The position numbers and the translations under genes are program-made. Positions 40,624 through 50,324 of a stretch of 64,000 nt of DNA are shown here, piece by piece. Location: assembly GCA_029215795.1 (NCBI GenBank), contig JARDYH010000001.1, positions 119,190,533-119,254,532 on the forward strand, in the 5' to 3' direction. A model generated the notes under the pieces. That model saw only the letters and a list, made by a program, of their open reading frames with translations. It had not been told where the DNA came from and ran no database searches. The stretch comes from Anniella stebbinsi. Its lineage: Eukaryota > Chordata > Lepidosauria > Squamata > Anniellidae. Each line of letters starts with the position of its first letter. The first letter of the stretch is position 1.

Positions 40624-43158
40624 ATGAAGCGTGGCACTCAAAGGGGGGGTGCTCCCAAGGCAGCATTTGGGAGAGGCCGCTCTGGGCGTGGCGCTGCTGC
40701 TGCTGCTGCTGCTGCTGGGACCAGCAGCAGGCAGCCTACTTCCACACCCCCAGTTAAACTGAGGCGTTCTCCACTGGGGCAGCAGAAGCAGGCAGAGGCA
40801 ACTCAAAGTAGTGCCTGCAGGGCACTCTTTCAGCAACATGAGGCAGGTGCTGGGAGCAGCAGTGGGCATGAAGAAGGAGCACTATATCCAGCTCCTTCTT
40901 TGGTGGGTGAGCCTGTGAACCCGCTGACTGATCTTTTCCCAGATCTTGTGGAAGTCAGCGAGGTTCAGAGTGAGAAGGAGGACTCTGATGTGGGGCAAGA
41001 GGAAGAGCAGGCAGCACCAGATACTTACTCTCCACAATCCGTCCTCTCTTCCACTCATTCCCTTGCTCCTGAGGTGACACCACAGAGCGAAGGCGCCGGC
41101 AGGCCGTCTGTGTCACCCCAGAAGCGACAGGCAAGCAAGGTGTGGGACCACTTTGAGGTGGCAGTGGATTCCCGCTTTGCTGTCTGTCGCCACTGCAAGA
41201 TGTCAGTGAGCAGGGGAAAAATGCCAGGCCACTTCACCACCACGAACCTCAGCCGCCACATGCAGAGGCACCACCAGTCTGTTTTGCTTGGGACCGAGGC
41301 GGGCACCTCGCAGCAGACTGGTGCTAGCGGCAAGGGCAAGCAGAAGGCTCCTGCAACTTCTGCCAGCTCTCGACCTCCCATCCCCAAGAGGCTTCGCCAG
41401 GCCACCATGGAAGAGATGGGGTGGGGGAAGTATGGAGCCACAAGGTGGCGTTTTCCAGCGCCCAACCAGATCACCAATTGCATCGGTGAGATGGTGGCGT
41501 TGGATGACCAGCCATTCAGCCTCGTCGAGAACGCAGGCTTCAAGAGGCTGATGGCTCTTGTGGTTCCATACTACAAGCCGCCATGTCGCACCACCCTGAG
41601 CAGGCGTGTGGTGCCCTCCCTGTACCAGGCATGCAGGGAGTTAGTTCTGGGTCGTCTGTGCCAGGCAGAGGCACAGAAGGTGCACTTCACTTCGGACATC
41701 TGGTCCAGCGAAGGAGGAGTGCACGCTTACCTGTCCCTGACGGCTCACTGGTGGGGAGCCTCAGGGCAGGAAGCACCCAGGACTTCTGGGACTGGGAAGG
41801 AGGGCTGCCGCTGGGCCCTCCTTCATACCGCAGTCATGGACCAGTCCCACACGGCGGAGGAGATTACGGAGGCCATGAACCGCATGGTGGCAGGGTGGCT
41901 GGGCGGGCACCAGCACACCCGCGGTTACATGGTCACGAACGGGGGAGCCAATATGCTGAAGGCGGTGCGCGATGGCGGATTTGAGGGCATCCGCTGCATC
42001 GCGCACGTCTTCAACCTGGTCGTGAGGGATGGCCTTGGAGGCAGCAAGGCCCCTCTCCCTCTCCAAATCCGTAATCTCCTAGAGAGCTGCAGGAAGGTGG
42101 CTGGGCATTTCCACCACAGCGTGAAGGGCAGTCGGTTGCTGCGGGAGAAGCAGCAGGAGCTGGGACTTCTGCAGCACCGGCTAGTGCAGGACGTGGCAAC
42201 ACGTTGGAACTCCACCTACCACATGCTCGAGCGTATGGTGGAGCAACAGCGTGTTGTCCACGAGATGTTCAGGGTCGGGGACATTGGCATCCAGGCCCCA
42301 CTGTCCAGGCAGCAGTGGGAGGCCATGTCCCAGCTTCTGGTGGTCCTCAAGCCGTTCCTTGAGGCCACCGAGACCCTGAGCAGCAGCACTGCCCTTCTCA
42401 GCCAGGTGCTCCCCGTGGCCAGGCATCTCCAGAATCAGATGGGCGAGTTTCTGGAGGCCGGGGATGCCGTCACCGGCAGGCGCTTCCTGCCAGAGGTGCG
42501 GGAAGTGGTGACGAGGCTGAGGGAAAGCCTATCCCGCCGGGTCCAGCCTCTCTACAACGAGAGGCAGTACATGTTGGCCACCATGTGCGACCCGCGCATC
42601 AAGGATGGGTTATGTGGGCAGACTTCCCGGGCAGGTTGGGTGGAAATGCTGGTGACGGACGTTCGGGCGGCCCAGGATGCCAGGATTGGGCAGGCAGAGG
42701 AGGAGGCCAGCGAAGCCCAGGCGCTAAGTCCGCTGAGCACCACCAGCAGCGGCGGCAGCAGCACCACCACACCCAGCAGGGGGACAGGCCAGGGGTTTTG
42801 GGACAAGGCTTTGCAGGCTGCGGTTGGGCATAGAGGCACTCAACCCAGCCGCCGCCAGGATGACGCTGCAGCAGCAGTGCAGCGTTACCTGGCGGAGCAG
42901 ATGGAGGACGGCTCCATCGAACCCCTGGCCTACTGGTCATCTCGGCGCCAGATGTGGCCTGATCTGGCGCGGGTGGCCATGGACAGAATCAGCTGCCCAC
43001 CGTCCAGCGTTCCAAGCGAGCGGGTGTTTTCCATGGCGGGCGACGTGGTCACACCCCACCGCTCTCGCTTGGACGCTGAGATTGTGGAGCAGCTGGTCTT
43101 CCTCAAGGTCAATCTGCCCCTGCTGGGATACCCCACCCTCATGCCCGCGGGGGAGTAA
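40624..43158 (+). CDS. hAT transposase with BED zinc finger (ZBED type)
   Basis: 844 codons in one uninterrupted frame. The N-terminus is Gly/Ala-rich with an acidic tract near 130. A BED finger spans about 169-217 (C-x2-C-x20-H-x3-H, 'FAVCRHCKMS' to 'LSRHMQRHH'). The RNase H-like domain has 'FTSDIWSS' (first acidic residue Asp358), 'VTNGGANM' (Asn439 where hATs have Asp), 'CIAHVFNL' (C-x2-H) and 'DVATRWNSTYHMLERM'. The C-terminal hATC dimerisation region (about 766-835) includes 'VPSERVFSMAG' with Glu799 and 'LVFLKVNLPLL'. The protein should bind the subterminal repeats and cut the element ends, but the Asn at position 439 makes catalysis doubtful. The ATG follows an A/T-rich leader and begins the only long frame. 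Confidence 0.93.
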   Translation: MKRGTQRGGAPKAAFGRGRSGRGAAAAAAAAGTSSRQPTSTPPVKLRRSPLGQQKQAEATQSSACRALFQQHEAGAGSSSGHEEGALYPAPSLVGEPVNPLTDLFPDLVEVSEVQSEKEDSDVGQEEEQAAPDTYSPQSVLSSTHSLAPEVTPQSEGAGRPSVSPQKRQASKVWDHFEVAVDSRFAVCRHCKMSVSRGKMPGHFTTTNLSRHMQRHHQSVLLGTEAGTSQQTGASGKGKQKAPATSASSRPPIPKRLRQATMEEMGWGKYGATRWRFPAPNQITNCIGEMVALDDQPFSLVENAGFKRLMALVVPYYKPPCRTTLSRRVVPSLYQACRELVLGRLCQAEAQKVHFTSDIWSSEGGVHAYLSLTAHWWGASGQEAPRTSGTGKEGCRWALLHTAVMDQSHTAEEITEAMNRMVAGWLGGHQHTRGYMVTNGGANMLKAVRDGGFEGIRCIAHVFNLVVRDGLGGSKAPLPLQIRNLLESCRKVAGHFHHSVKGSRLLREKQQELGLLQHRLVQDVATRWNSTYHMLERMVEQQRVVHEMFRVGDIGIQAPLSRQQWEAMSQLLVVLKPFLEATETLSSSTALLSQVLPVARHLQNQMGEFLEAGDAVTGRRFLPEVREVVTRLRESLSRRVQPLYNERQYMLATMCDPRIKDGLCGQTSRAGWVEMLVTDVRAAQDARIGQAEEEASEAQALSPLSTTSSGGSSTTTPSRGTGQGFWDKALQAAVGHRGTQPSRRQDDAAAAVQRYLAEQMEDGSIEPLAYWSSRRQMWPDLARVAMDRISCPPSSVPSERVFSMAGDVVTPHRSRLDAEIVEQLVFLKVNLPLLGYPTLMPAGE

Positions 43159-43743
43159 TTGGCAGGCACCCCCCATCCATCCCACACCTTTGGGCAGGCA
43201 CCGGCAGGCCCTTGATTTTTTAATTCTTATTTTTGGTTAATTAATTTTATTTACTTTAATTTACTGGCTGTGTTGTTTACAGCTCAGTAACTCAACTCTG
43301 AACGATGGATCCCGAAGGGATCTAGTTTCTTCTCCTAGCCTCTTACATTGAGGGGATGCACAAGCATCTCACACATTCTATGTTGTTTGACTTGAACCAA
43401 TGTGCTTGCACGTGTGCCTCTGAAATTGGACTCCGATGGCTCCCTCCAGGCCTTCTGTAAGGTCCCACACTTCCATGGGCGTTTCTTCTTGTAAAAGACC
43501 ACGTCAGAGGCTCATGAGAACTTTGGATAAGAAGAAGGCTTAATTTTATCGCCAAGGAACGCATGCACCTCTCTGACTATGAACGAAGGACGCGATAGGA
43601 TTCCTCTTCCAGGCTCCTACATTGAGTGGATGACAAGCAGCATCCCACACTGTTTCTGACTGTGTCTTTTGGACTTATGTGGCAGCCTTGCAGGGCTGTC
43701 ACTGTGTGTTGTGTTTATTTTGGCTATATGATTTAAAAAACTG
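43159..43743 (+). other. Transposase 3' flank with a diverged internal duplication
   Basis: 'cctcttacattgaggggatg' with 'acaagcatctcacacattct' (about 43339-43380) recurs as 'gctcctacattgagtggatg' with 'agcagcatcccacactgttt' (about 43613-43655), an old duplication some 270 bp apart. No clear AATAAA after the stop. Confidence 0.5.
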
Positions 43744-44630
43744 ACTGCCTGCCTGCCCACCTGCTAGGTTGCCGCCATTGTGAAGTAGCCGGAATGCGTG
43801 GGCTGGTCTCACGGTTCTATTGCTTACTTGTGCAATGCGCAAGCGCCTGGCATCATGCCCGCCTCTGCCTCTGCCTCTGCCTGCCCGCCTGCCTGCCTGC
43901 CCGCCTGCCCACCTGCTAGGTTGCCGCCATTGTGAAGTAGCCGGAATGCGTGGGCTGGTCTCACGGTTCTATTGCTTACTTGTGCAATGCGCAAGCGCCT
44001 GGCATCATGCCCGCCTCTGCCTCTGCCTCTGCCTCTGCCTGCCTGCCTGCCTGCCCGCCTGCCCACCTGCTAGGTTGCCGCCATTGTGAAGTAGCCGGAA
44101 TGCGTGGGCTGGTCTCACGGTTCTATTGCTTACTTGTGCAATGTGCAAGCGCCTGGCATCATGCCCGCCTCTGCCTCTGCCTCTGCCTGCCCGCCTGCCT
44201 GCCCGCCTGCCCACCTGCTAGGTTGCCGCCATTGTGAAGTAGCCGGAATGCGTGGGCTGGTCTCACGGTTCTATTGCTTACTTGTGCAATGTGCAAGCGC
44301 CTGGCATCATGCCCGCCTCTGCCTCTGCCTCTGCCTGCCTGCCTGCCTGCCCGCCTGCCTGCCCACCTGCTAGGTTGCCGCCATTGTGAAGTAGCCGGAA
44401 TGCGTGGGCTGGTCTCACGGTTCTATTGCTTACTTGTGCAATGTGCAAGCGCCTGGCATCATGCCCGCCTCTGCCTCTGCCTCTGCCTGCCCGCCTCCCT
44501 GCCCGCCTGCCCACCTGCTAGGTTGCCGCCATTGTGAAGTAGCCGGAATGCGTGGGCTGGTCTCATGGTTCTATTGCTTACTTGTGCAATGTGCAAGCGC
44601 CTGGCATCATGCCCGCCTCTGCCTCTGCCT

Positions 44631-44661
<31 letters not shown>

Positions 44662-45400
44662 CCCACCTGCTAGGTTGCCGCCATTGTGAAGTAGCCGGAA
44701 TGCGTGGGCTGGTCTCACGGTTCTATTGCTTACTTGTGCAATGTGCAAGCGCCTGGCATCATGCCCGCCTCTGCCTCTGCCTCTGCCTGCCCGCCTGCCT
44801 GCCCGCCTGCCCACCTGCTAGGTTGCCGCCATTGTGAAGTAGCCGGAATGCGTGGGCTGGTCTCACGGTTCTATTGCTTACTTGTGCAATGTGCAAGCGC
44901 CTGGCATCATGCCCGCCTCTGCCTCTGCCTCTGCCTGCCCGCCTGCCTGCCCGCCTGCCTGCCCACCTGCTAGGTTGCCGCCATTGTGAAGTAGCCAGAA
45001 TGCGTGGGCTGGTCTCACGGTTCTATTGCTTACTTGTGCAATGCGCAAGCGCCTGGCATCATGCCCGCCTCTGCCTCTGCCTCTGCCTGCCCGCCTGCCT
45101 GCCCGCCTGCCCACCTGCTAGGTTGCCGCCATTGTGAAGTAGCCGGAATGCGTGGGCTGGTCTCACGGTTCTATTGCTTACTTGTGCAATGCGCAAGCGC
45201 CTGGCATCATGCCCGCCTCTGCCTCTGCCTCTGCCTGCCCGCCTGCCTGCCCACCTGCCCACCTGCTAGGTTGCCGCCATTGTGAAGTAGCCGGAATGCG
45301 TGGGCTGGTCTCACGGTTCTATTGCTTACTTGTGCAATGCGCAAGCGCCTGGCATCATGCCCGCCTCTGCCTCTGCCTCTGCCTGCCCGCCCGCCTGCCT
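43744..45400. repeat. 11-copy tandem array, 148-154 bp, with 300-bp higher order
   Basis: 'gttgccgccattgtgaagta' occurs at 43768, 43920, 44074, 44222, 44374, 44522, 44674, 44822, 44974, 45122 and 45270. Spacings alternate 148/152, so 300-bp dimers were amplified after the monomers. Each unit has a (CTGCC/CCTGC)-rich part and a part with 'ttgtgcaatgygcaagcg'. Overlapping open frames on both strands come from this array and are not genes. Confidence 0.93.
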
Positions 45401-45459
45401 GCCTGGAGGTGCCCATGCAGCTGTGACTTTGCCTCTGCCAGTGGGACTTTGCCTCTGCC

Positions 45460-45665
45460 ACTGGGACTTTGCCTGGAGGGAGCTGTGCCAATGGGACTTT
45501 GCCTGGAGGAGCCTGTGCCAATGTGACTTTGCCTGGAGGAGCCTGTGCCAATGGGACTTTGCCTGGAGGGAGCTGTGCCAATCTGACTTTGCCTGGAGGA
45601 GCCTCTGCCACTGGGACTTTGCCTGGAGGAGCCTGTGCCAAACTGTGACTTTGCCTGGAGGGACC
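45460..45665. repeat. 30-bp tandem array
   Basis: 'gactttgcctggagg' recurs every 30 bp (about 45496, 45526, 45556, 45586, 45616, then 45648), separated by 'agcctgtgccaatg' variants. Confidence 0.85.
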
Positions 45666-45918
45666 CAACTGGAAGTGGCATCTTATCAACAACGCCCTCA
45701 CGACTATGGTATGTGTTCTGTGAATGGGGGGGGCACCTTCCACCTAACCGAAGTGGGGCTGACTGTCTGCTAACTTCCGAGTAAGCAGGCAGCCCCGTGT
45801 GCCTGCTGGGGCGTGGGCACTCAGGACCGGGCACATGCCAGTCCTGGGTGGGAGGGAGCCAGTGGTGGAAAAGTATCATTTTTCTCATATTCTTCCCCCC
45901 CCCCTTCTTCTTTTGCAG

Positions 45919-46031
45919 CCTATGGAACTCTTTGCCACAGTGCCCAGGAGAGACAGTAATGCAGACTGCCCACCTGCCCGTCACTGCCCACCTGGAAGTC
46001 GCATGTTATCAACAACGCCCTCAGGACTATG
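45919..46031 (+). other. Exon-like cassette 1
   Basis: 113 nt between a pyrimidine tract ending 'ttcttcttttgcag' and the donor 'gtaagtgt'. Starts 'cctatggaactc' and is open in the frame of that ATG. Upstream, another donor-like 'ctatggtatgtg' at about 45708 follows a sequence similar to the end of this cassette. Confidence 0.5.
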
Positions 46032-46235
46032 GTAAGTGTTCTGTGAATGGGGGGGCACCTTCCACCTAACCGAAGTGGGGCTGCCTGCCTGCTAACTTCC
46101 GAGTAAGCAGGCAGCCCCGTGTGCCTACTTTGGCATGGGCACTCAGGAACGGCCAATCCTGGGTGGGAGGGAGCTAGTTGTGTTGAAGTGGTCAACTAAT
46201 ATTCATTCTTTTTTTCCCCCCTTCTTCTTTTGCAG

Positions 46236-46350
46236 CCTATGGTACTCTTCGCCACTGCGCAAAGCGCACCCGTGATTCCAGACTGCCCATCTGCCCCAGC
46301 CACGGCCGCATGGAGGTGGCCCATCGATTCACGTCGCCCGTACGACTCAG
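46236..46350 (+). other. Exon-like cassette 2
   Basis: 115 nt; acceptor 'ttcttcttttgcag', donor 'gactcag/gtaagagtgc'. Near-identical in plan to cassettes 4-8; its donor side matches only cassette 8. Confidence 0.5.
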
Positions 46351-46367
46351 GTAAGAGTGCAGGCAGA

Positions 46368-46533
46368 GTGGCCATATAGAAAAGAAGGCAGGGCCCCTGC
46401 ACCTTTAACTGTTGTGATGAAGAGGGAATCTCAGCAGGAACTAATTCCATACAAATGACACTGGCAGAAATTCCCTTTTGTCTACAACTGCTGAAGTTAG
46501 GAACTCTGACCTGGATTTGATCTGGTCAGCCTA
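46368..46533. mobile_element. MITE remnant within intron-like sequence
   Basis: 'ggccatatagaaaagaaggc', 'cacctttaactgttgtgatg' and 'agaaattccctttt' match the fold-back MITE at 65-585. A second copy with the same flanks is at 48525-48690, so insertion came before the duplication of the region. Confidence 0.6.
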
Positions 46534-46854
46534 AGGTAGGGTGCTATTAGGAGTGAATGAATAACCCAAGGACAAAAGAAATGGTGATTCTCTAATGCTC
46601 CGGTAAGCTGTGTCCTGCCAGACACAAAAAGATAGCCAATCCCTCTAACAATGGGCTCAGAAGAGTGATTTAGAAAGGGAGGGGTGCAGCAGGAGAAGGA
46701 GGATTGCGTCACAAACAAGAGAAGTGTGCCGGTGGGAGACTACTAGGACTTGCATGTATTAATGTAATACAAATCTTTATTTATTTTCCTTTCTTCTTTT
46801 GCAGTATAAAAGTATTCATGTAATATTCATTTTCCCCCTCCTCTTCTTTTGCAG

Positions 46855-47060
46855 CCTATGGCACTCTCACTGCCACAGTGCCCGGGAAAGGAGAGACTTT
46901 GCCCATTAAATGCCAGCCTGCCTGCCCGCTGCTGATGCCACCTGCCGCCTTCCAGATCGTTCCTGCGAGGAGGGCCAGCCGCCTTCCTTGCACAAGCCAT
47001 GGGACTAGGGGTCCTCCAGGAGAATCTCACCGAGTCCTCAACGCCCTCAGGAGGACTATG
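46855..47060 (+). other. Exon-like cassette 3
   Basis: 206 nt; acceptor 'ctcttcttttgcag', donor 'actatg/gtaagtgttc'. Its first half matches the start of the terminal block at 49012. The ATG frame stops early; the frame starting 'TATGGC' is open to the donor. A second acceptor-like 'ttcttttgcag' ends at 46804. Confidence 0.5.
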
Positions 47061-47264
47061 GTAAGTGTTCTGTGAATGGGGGGGCACCTTCCACCTAACT
47101 AAAGGGTGGCTGTCTGCCTGCTAACTTCCGAGAAAGCAGGCAGCCCCGTGTGCCTACTTTGGCATGGGCACTCAGGAACGGCCAATCCTGGGTGGGAGGG
47201 AGCTAGTTGTGTTGAAGTGGTCAACTAATATTCATTCTTTCCCCCCCCCCTTCTTCTTTTGCAG

Positions 47265-47379
47265 CCTATGGAACTCTTCGCCACTGCGCAAAGCAGACCC
47301 GTGATTCCAGACTGCCCATCTGCCCCATCCATGGCCGCATGGAGGTGGCCCATCGATTCACGTCGCCCGCACGACTCTG
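47265..47379 (+). other. Exon-like cassette 4
   Basis: 115 nt; acceptor 'ttcttcttttgcag', donor 'gactctg/gtaagagcct'. First of four copies in a 281-284-bp tandem array. Confidence 0.55.
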
Positions 47380-47545
47380 GTAAGAGCCTGTCAGAGAGCT
47401 TACCCACGAGTAAGCAAGCAGGCAGCCCCGTGTGCCTGCTGGGGCGTGGGCAAGCAGGACTGGCTTCATGACAGTCTTAGGTGGGAAGGAGGTAGCGTAG
47501 TCTGATAATATATTCATCCTTTTCCCCCCCCTTCTTCTTTTGCAG

Positions 47546-47660
47546 CCTATGGAACTCTTCGCCACTGCGCAAAGCAGACCCGTGATTCCAGACTGCCCAT
47601 CTGCCCCAGCCACGGCCGCATGGAGGTGGCCCATCGATTCACGTCGCCCGCACGACTCTG
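47546..47660 (+). other. Exon-like cassette 5
   Basis: 115 nt, same splice-like borders as cassette 4, 281 bp downstream of it. Confidence 0.55.
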
Positions 47661-47827
47661 GTAAGAGCCTGTCAGAGAGCTTACCCACGAGTAAGCAAGC
47701 AGGCAGCCCCGTGTGCCTGCTGGGGCGTGGGCAAGCAGGACTGGCTTCATGACAGTCTTAGGTGGGAAGGAGGTAGCGTAGTCTGATAATATATTCATCC
47801 TTTCCCCCCCCCCTTCTTCTTTTGCAG

Positions 47828-47942
47828 CCTATGGAACTCTTCGCCACTGCGCAAAGCAGACCCGTGATTCCAGACTGCCCATCTGCCCCATCCACGGCCG
47901 CATGGAGGTGGCCCATCGATTCACGTCGCCCGCACGACTCTG
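47828..47942 (+). other. Exon-like cassette 6
   Basis: 115 nt, same borders, 282 bp after cassette 5; the extra base is in the C tract. Confidence 0.55.
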
Positions 47943-48108
47943 GTAAGAGCCTGTCAGAGAGCTTACCCACGAGTAAGCAAGCAGGCAGCCCCGTGTGCCT
48001 GCTGGGGCGTGGGCAAGCAGGACTGGCTTCATGACAGTCTTAGGTGGGAAGGAGGTAGCGTAGTCTGATAATATATTCATCCTTTCCCCCCCCCTTCTTC
48101 TTTTGCAG

Positions 48109-48223
48109 CCTATGGAACTCTTCGCCACTGCGCAAAGCAGACCCGTGATTCCAGACTGCCCATCTGCCCCATCCACGGCCGCATGGAGGTGGCCCATCGA
48201 TTCACGTCGCCCGCACGACTCTG
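48109..48223 (+). other. Exon-like cassette 7
   Basis: 115 nt, same borders, 281 bp after cassette 6. Confidence 0.55.
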
Positions 48224-48392
48224 GTAAGAGCCTGTCAGAGAGCTTACCCACGAGTAAGCAAGCAGGCAGCCCCGTGTGCCTGCTGGGGCGTGGGCAAGCA
48301 GGACTGGCTTCATGACAGTCTTAGGTGGGAAGGAGGTAGCGTAGTCTGATAATATATTCATCCTTTTCCCCCCCCCCCTTCTTCTTTTGCAG

Positions 48393-48507
48393 CCTATGGA
48401 ACTCTTCGCCACTGCGCAAAGCAGACCCGTGATTCCAGACTGCCCATCTGCCCCAGCCACGGCCGCATGGAGGTGGCCCATCGATTCACTTCGCCCGCAC
48501 GACTCAG
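48393..48507 (+). other. Exon-like cassette 8
   Basis: 115 nt; donor 'gactcag/gtaagagtgc' as in cassette 2. It starts the second copy of a 2.16-kb segment (cassette 2 to 3 repeated as cassette 8 to terminal block). Confidence 0.55.
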
Positions 48508-48524
48508 GTAAGAGTGCAGGCAGA

Positions 48525-48690
48525 GTGGCCATATAGAAAAGAAGGCAGGGCCCCTGCACCTTTAACTGTTGTGATGAAGAGGGAATCTCAGCAGGAACTA
48601 ATTCCATACAAATGACACTGGCAGAAATTCCCTTTTCTCTACAACTGCTGAAGTTAGGAACCCTGACCTGGATTTGATCTGGTCAGCCTA
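48525..48690. mobile_element. MITE remnant, second copy
   Basis: Nearly identical to 46368-46533, at the same place relative to the neighbouring cassette. Confidence 0.6.
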
Positions 48691-49014
48691 AGGTAGGGTG
48701 CTATTAGGAGTGAATGAATAACCCAAGGACAAAAGAAATGGTGATTCTCTAATGCTCCGGTAAGCTGTGTCCAGCCAGACACAAAAGGATAGCCAATCCC
48801 TCTAACAATGGGCTCAGAAGAGTGATTTAGAAAGGGAGGGGTGCAGCAGGAGAAAGAGGATTGCGTCACTAACAAGAGAAGTGTGCCGGTGGGAGACTAC
48901 TAGGACTTGCATGTATTAATGTAATACAAATCTTTATTTATTTTCCTTTCTTCTTTTGCAGTATAAAAGTATTCATGTAATATTCATTTTCCCCCTCCTC
49001 TTCTTTTGCAGCCT

Positions 49015-49944
49015 ATGGAACTCTCACTGCCACAGTGCCCGGGAAAGGAGAGACTTTGCCCTGAATGCCAGCCTGCCTGCCCGCCCGCTGCTGATGCCGC
49101 CTGCCGCCTTCCAGATCGTTCCTGCGAGGTGGGCCAGCCGCCCTCCTTGCACAAGCCACAGGACTTGGCATTCGCCCTCAAGGAGAATGTCAACGAGTCC
49201 CCAACGCCGCTTTTTGGACTTTGCCCTGAATGCCAGCCTGCCTGCCCGCCCGCTGCTGATGCCGCCTGCCGCCTTCCAGATCGTTCCTGTGAGGTGGGCC
49301 AGCCGCCCTCCTTGCACAAGCCACGGGACTTGGCATTCGCCCTCAAGGAGAATGTCAACGAGTCCCCAACGCCGCTGTTTGGACTTTGCCCTGAATGCCA
49401 GCCTGCCTGCCCGCCCGCTGCTGATGCCGCCTGCCGCCTTCCAGATCGTTCCTGCGAGGTGGGCCAGCCGCCCTCCTTGCACAAGCCACGGGACTTGGCA
49501 TTCGCCCTCAAGGAGAATGTCAACGAGTCCCCAACGCCGCTGTTTGGACTTTGCCCTGAATGCCAGCCTGCCTGCCCGCCCGCTGCTGATGCCGCCTGCC
49601 GCCTTCCAGATCGTTCCTGCGAGGTGGGCCAGCCGCCCTCCTTGCACAAGCCACGGGACTTGGCATTCGCCCTCAAGGAGAATGTCAACGAGTCCCCAAC
49701 GCCGCTGTTTGGACTTTGCCCTGAATGCCAGCCTGCCTGCCCGCCCGCTGCTGATGCCGCCTGCCGCCTTCCAGATCGTTCCTGCGAGGTGGGCCAGCCG
49801 CCCTCCTTGCACAAGCCACGGGACTTGGCATTCGCCCTCAAGGAGAATGTCAACGAGTCCCCAACGCCGCTGTTTGGACTTTGCCCTGAATGCCAGCCTG
49901 CCTGCCCGCCTTCCAGATTCTGCTGTGGAAGGACAAATAAATAA
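49015..49944 (+). CDS. Putative Cys-rich 55-residue repeat protein (terminal exon-like block)
   Basis: The block follows an acceptor-like 'ctcttcttttgcag' (ends 49011) and begins 'CCTATGG'. From the ATG at 49015 there are 309 codons to a TAA at 49942-49944 that overlaps an AATAAA (49936-49941). It is built from five 165-bp (55-codon) repeats plus a partial one. Each has 'LCPECQPACP', 'AACRLPDRSC' and 'LAFALKENVNESP', giving a C-x2-C-x3-C-x7-C-x6-C pattern. I recognise no family, signal peptide or membrane segment. Because 165 is divisible by three, another plus frame and two minus frames are open too, so translation is unproven. Confidence 0.35.
   Translation: MELSLPQCPGKERLCPECQPACPPAADAACRLPDRSCEVGQPPSLHKPQDLAFALKENVNESPTPLFGLCPECQPACPPAADAACRLPDRSCEVGQPPSLHKPRDLAFALKENVNESPTPLFGLCPECQPACPPAADAACRLPDRSCEVGQPPSLHKPRDLAFALKENVNESPTPLFGLCPECQPACPPAADAACRLPDRSCEVGQPPSLHKPRDLAFALKENVNESPTPLFGLCPECQPACPPAADAACRLPDRSCEVGQPPSLHKPRDLAFALKENVNESPTPLFGLCPECQPACPPSRFCCGRTNK
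49052..49905. repeat. 165-bp tandem repeats, five full copies
   Basis: 'gactttgccctgaatgccag' recurs at 49052, 49217, 49382, 49547, 49712 and 49877, exactly 165 bp apart, with very few substitutions between units. Confidence 0.95.
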
Positions 49945-50286
49945 TACTAGGTGCTGCAAGAGACCATGTGGATTGGCTCTACATCAAAGCAGCCTTCTGG
50001 TTTAGAATTACATACTACACAAGAAAAGAACAATCACTTATCCTGCAAGAGCCCTTCCCAGGCTAGGATCTGAATAATAGCTATTAGCTAGGATCTGAAT
50101 AGCTATTAGCTGGGATCTGAATAGTTAGCTAGTGCATTTGACAGCAGCATTCCTGCAACCAACACCTGTCTTGTCATTTAAATGTATGGGTCCCTAAAGC
50201 AATTTACAATCACTTTACATTTTACAAATGAATAAGTGAAACTTTCTTCCCTCATTGTTAACCATTCCACACCAGGCAGGCAATGT
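49945..50286. other. Unique sequence between cassette region and right terminus
   Basis: Contains 'agctattagctaggatctga'-type short direct repeats near 50085-50130; nothing else recognised. Confidence 0.5.
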
Positions 50287-50324
50287 CCCCTTCCTGAAGG
50301 TTTAAAATAATAAAGTTTAACCTT

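Noticed and set aside
40624..43158. A domesticated host ZBED gene
   Set aside because: The frame lies inside inverted termini with an intact 8-bp target duplication that splits a LINE, so it is part of a transposon at this locus.
43820..45773. Many overlapping open frames of 67-178 codons on both strands
   Set aside because: They repeat with the 148-154-bp and 30-bp arrays, occur on both strands, and their composition follows the CTGCC-rich repeats. No motif.
48984..49959. Two long minus-strand open frames opposite the 165-bp repeats
   Set aside because: Any phase without a stop in one 165-bp unit stays open through all of them; no acceptor or polyadenylation signal supports that strand.
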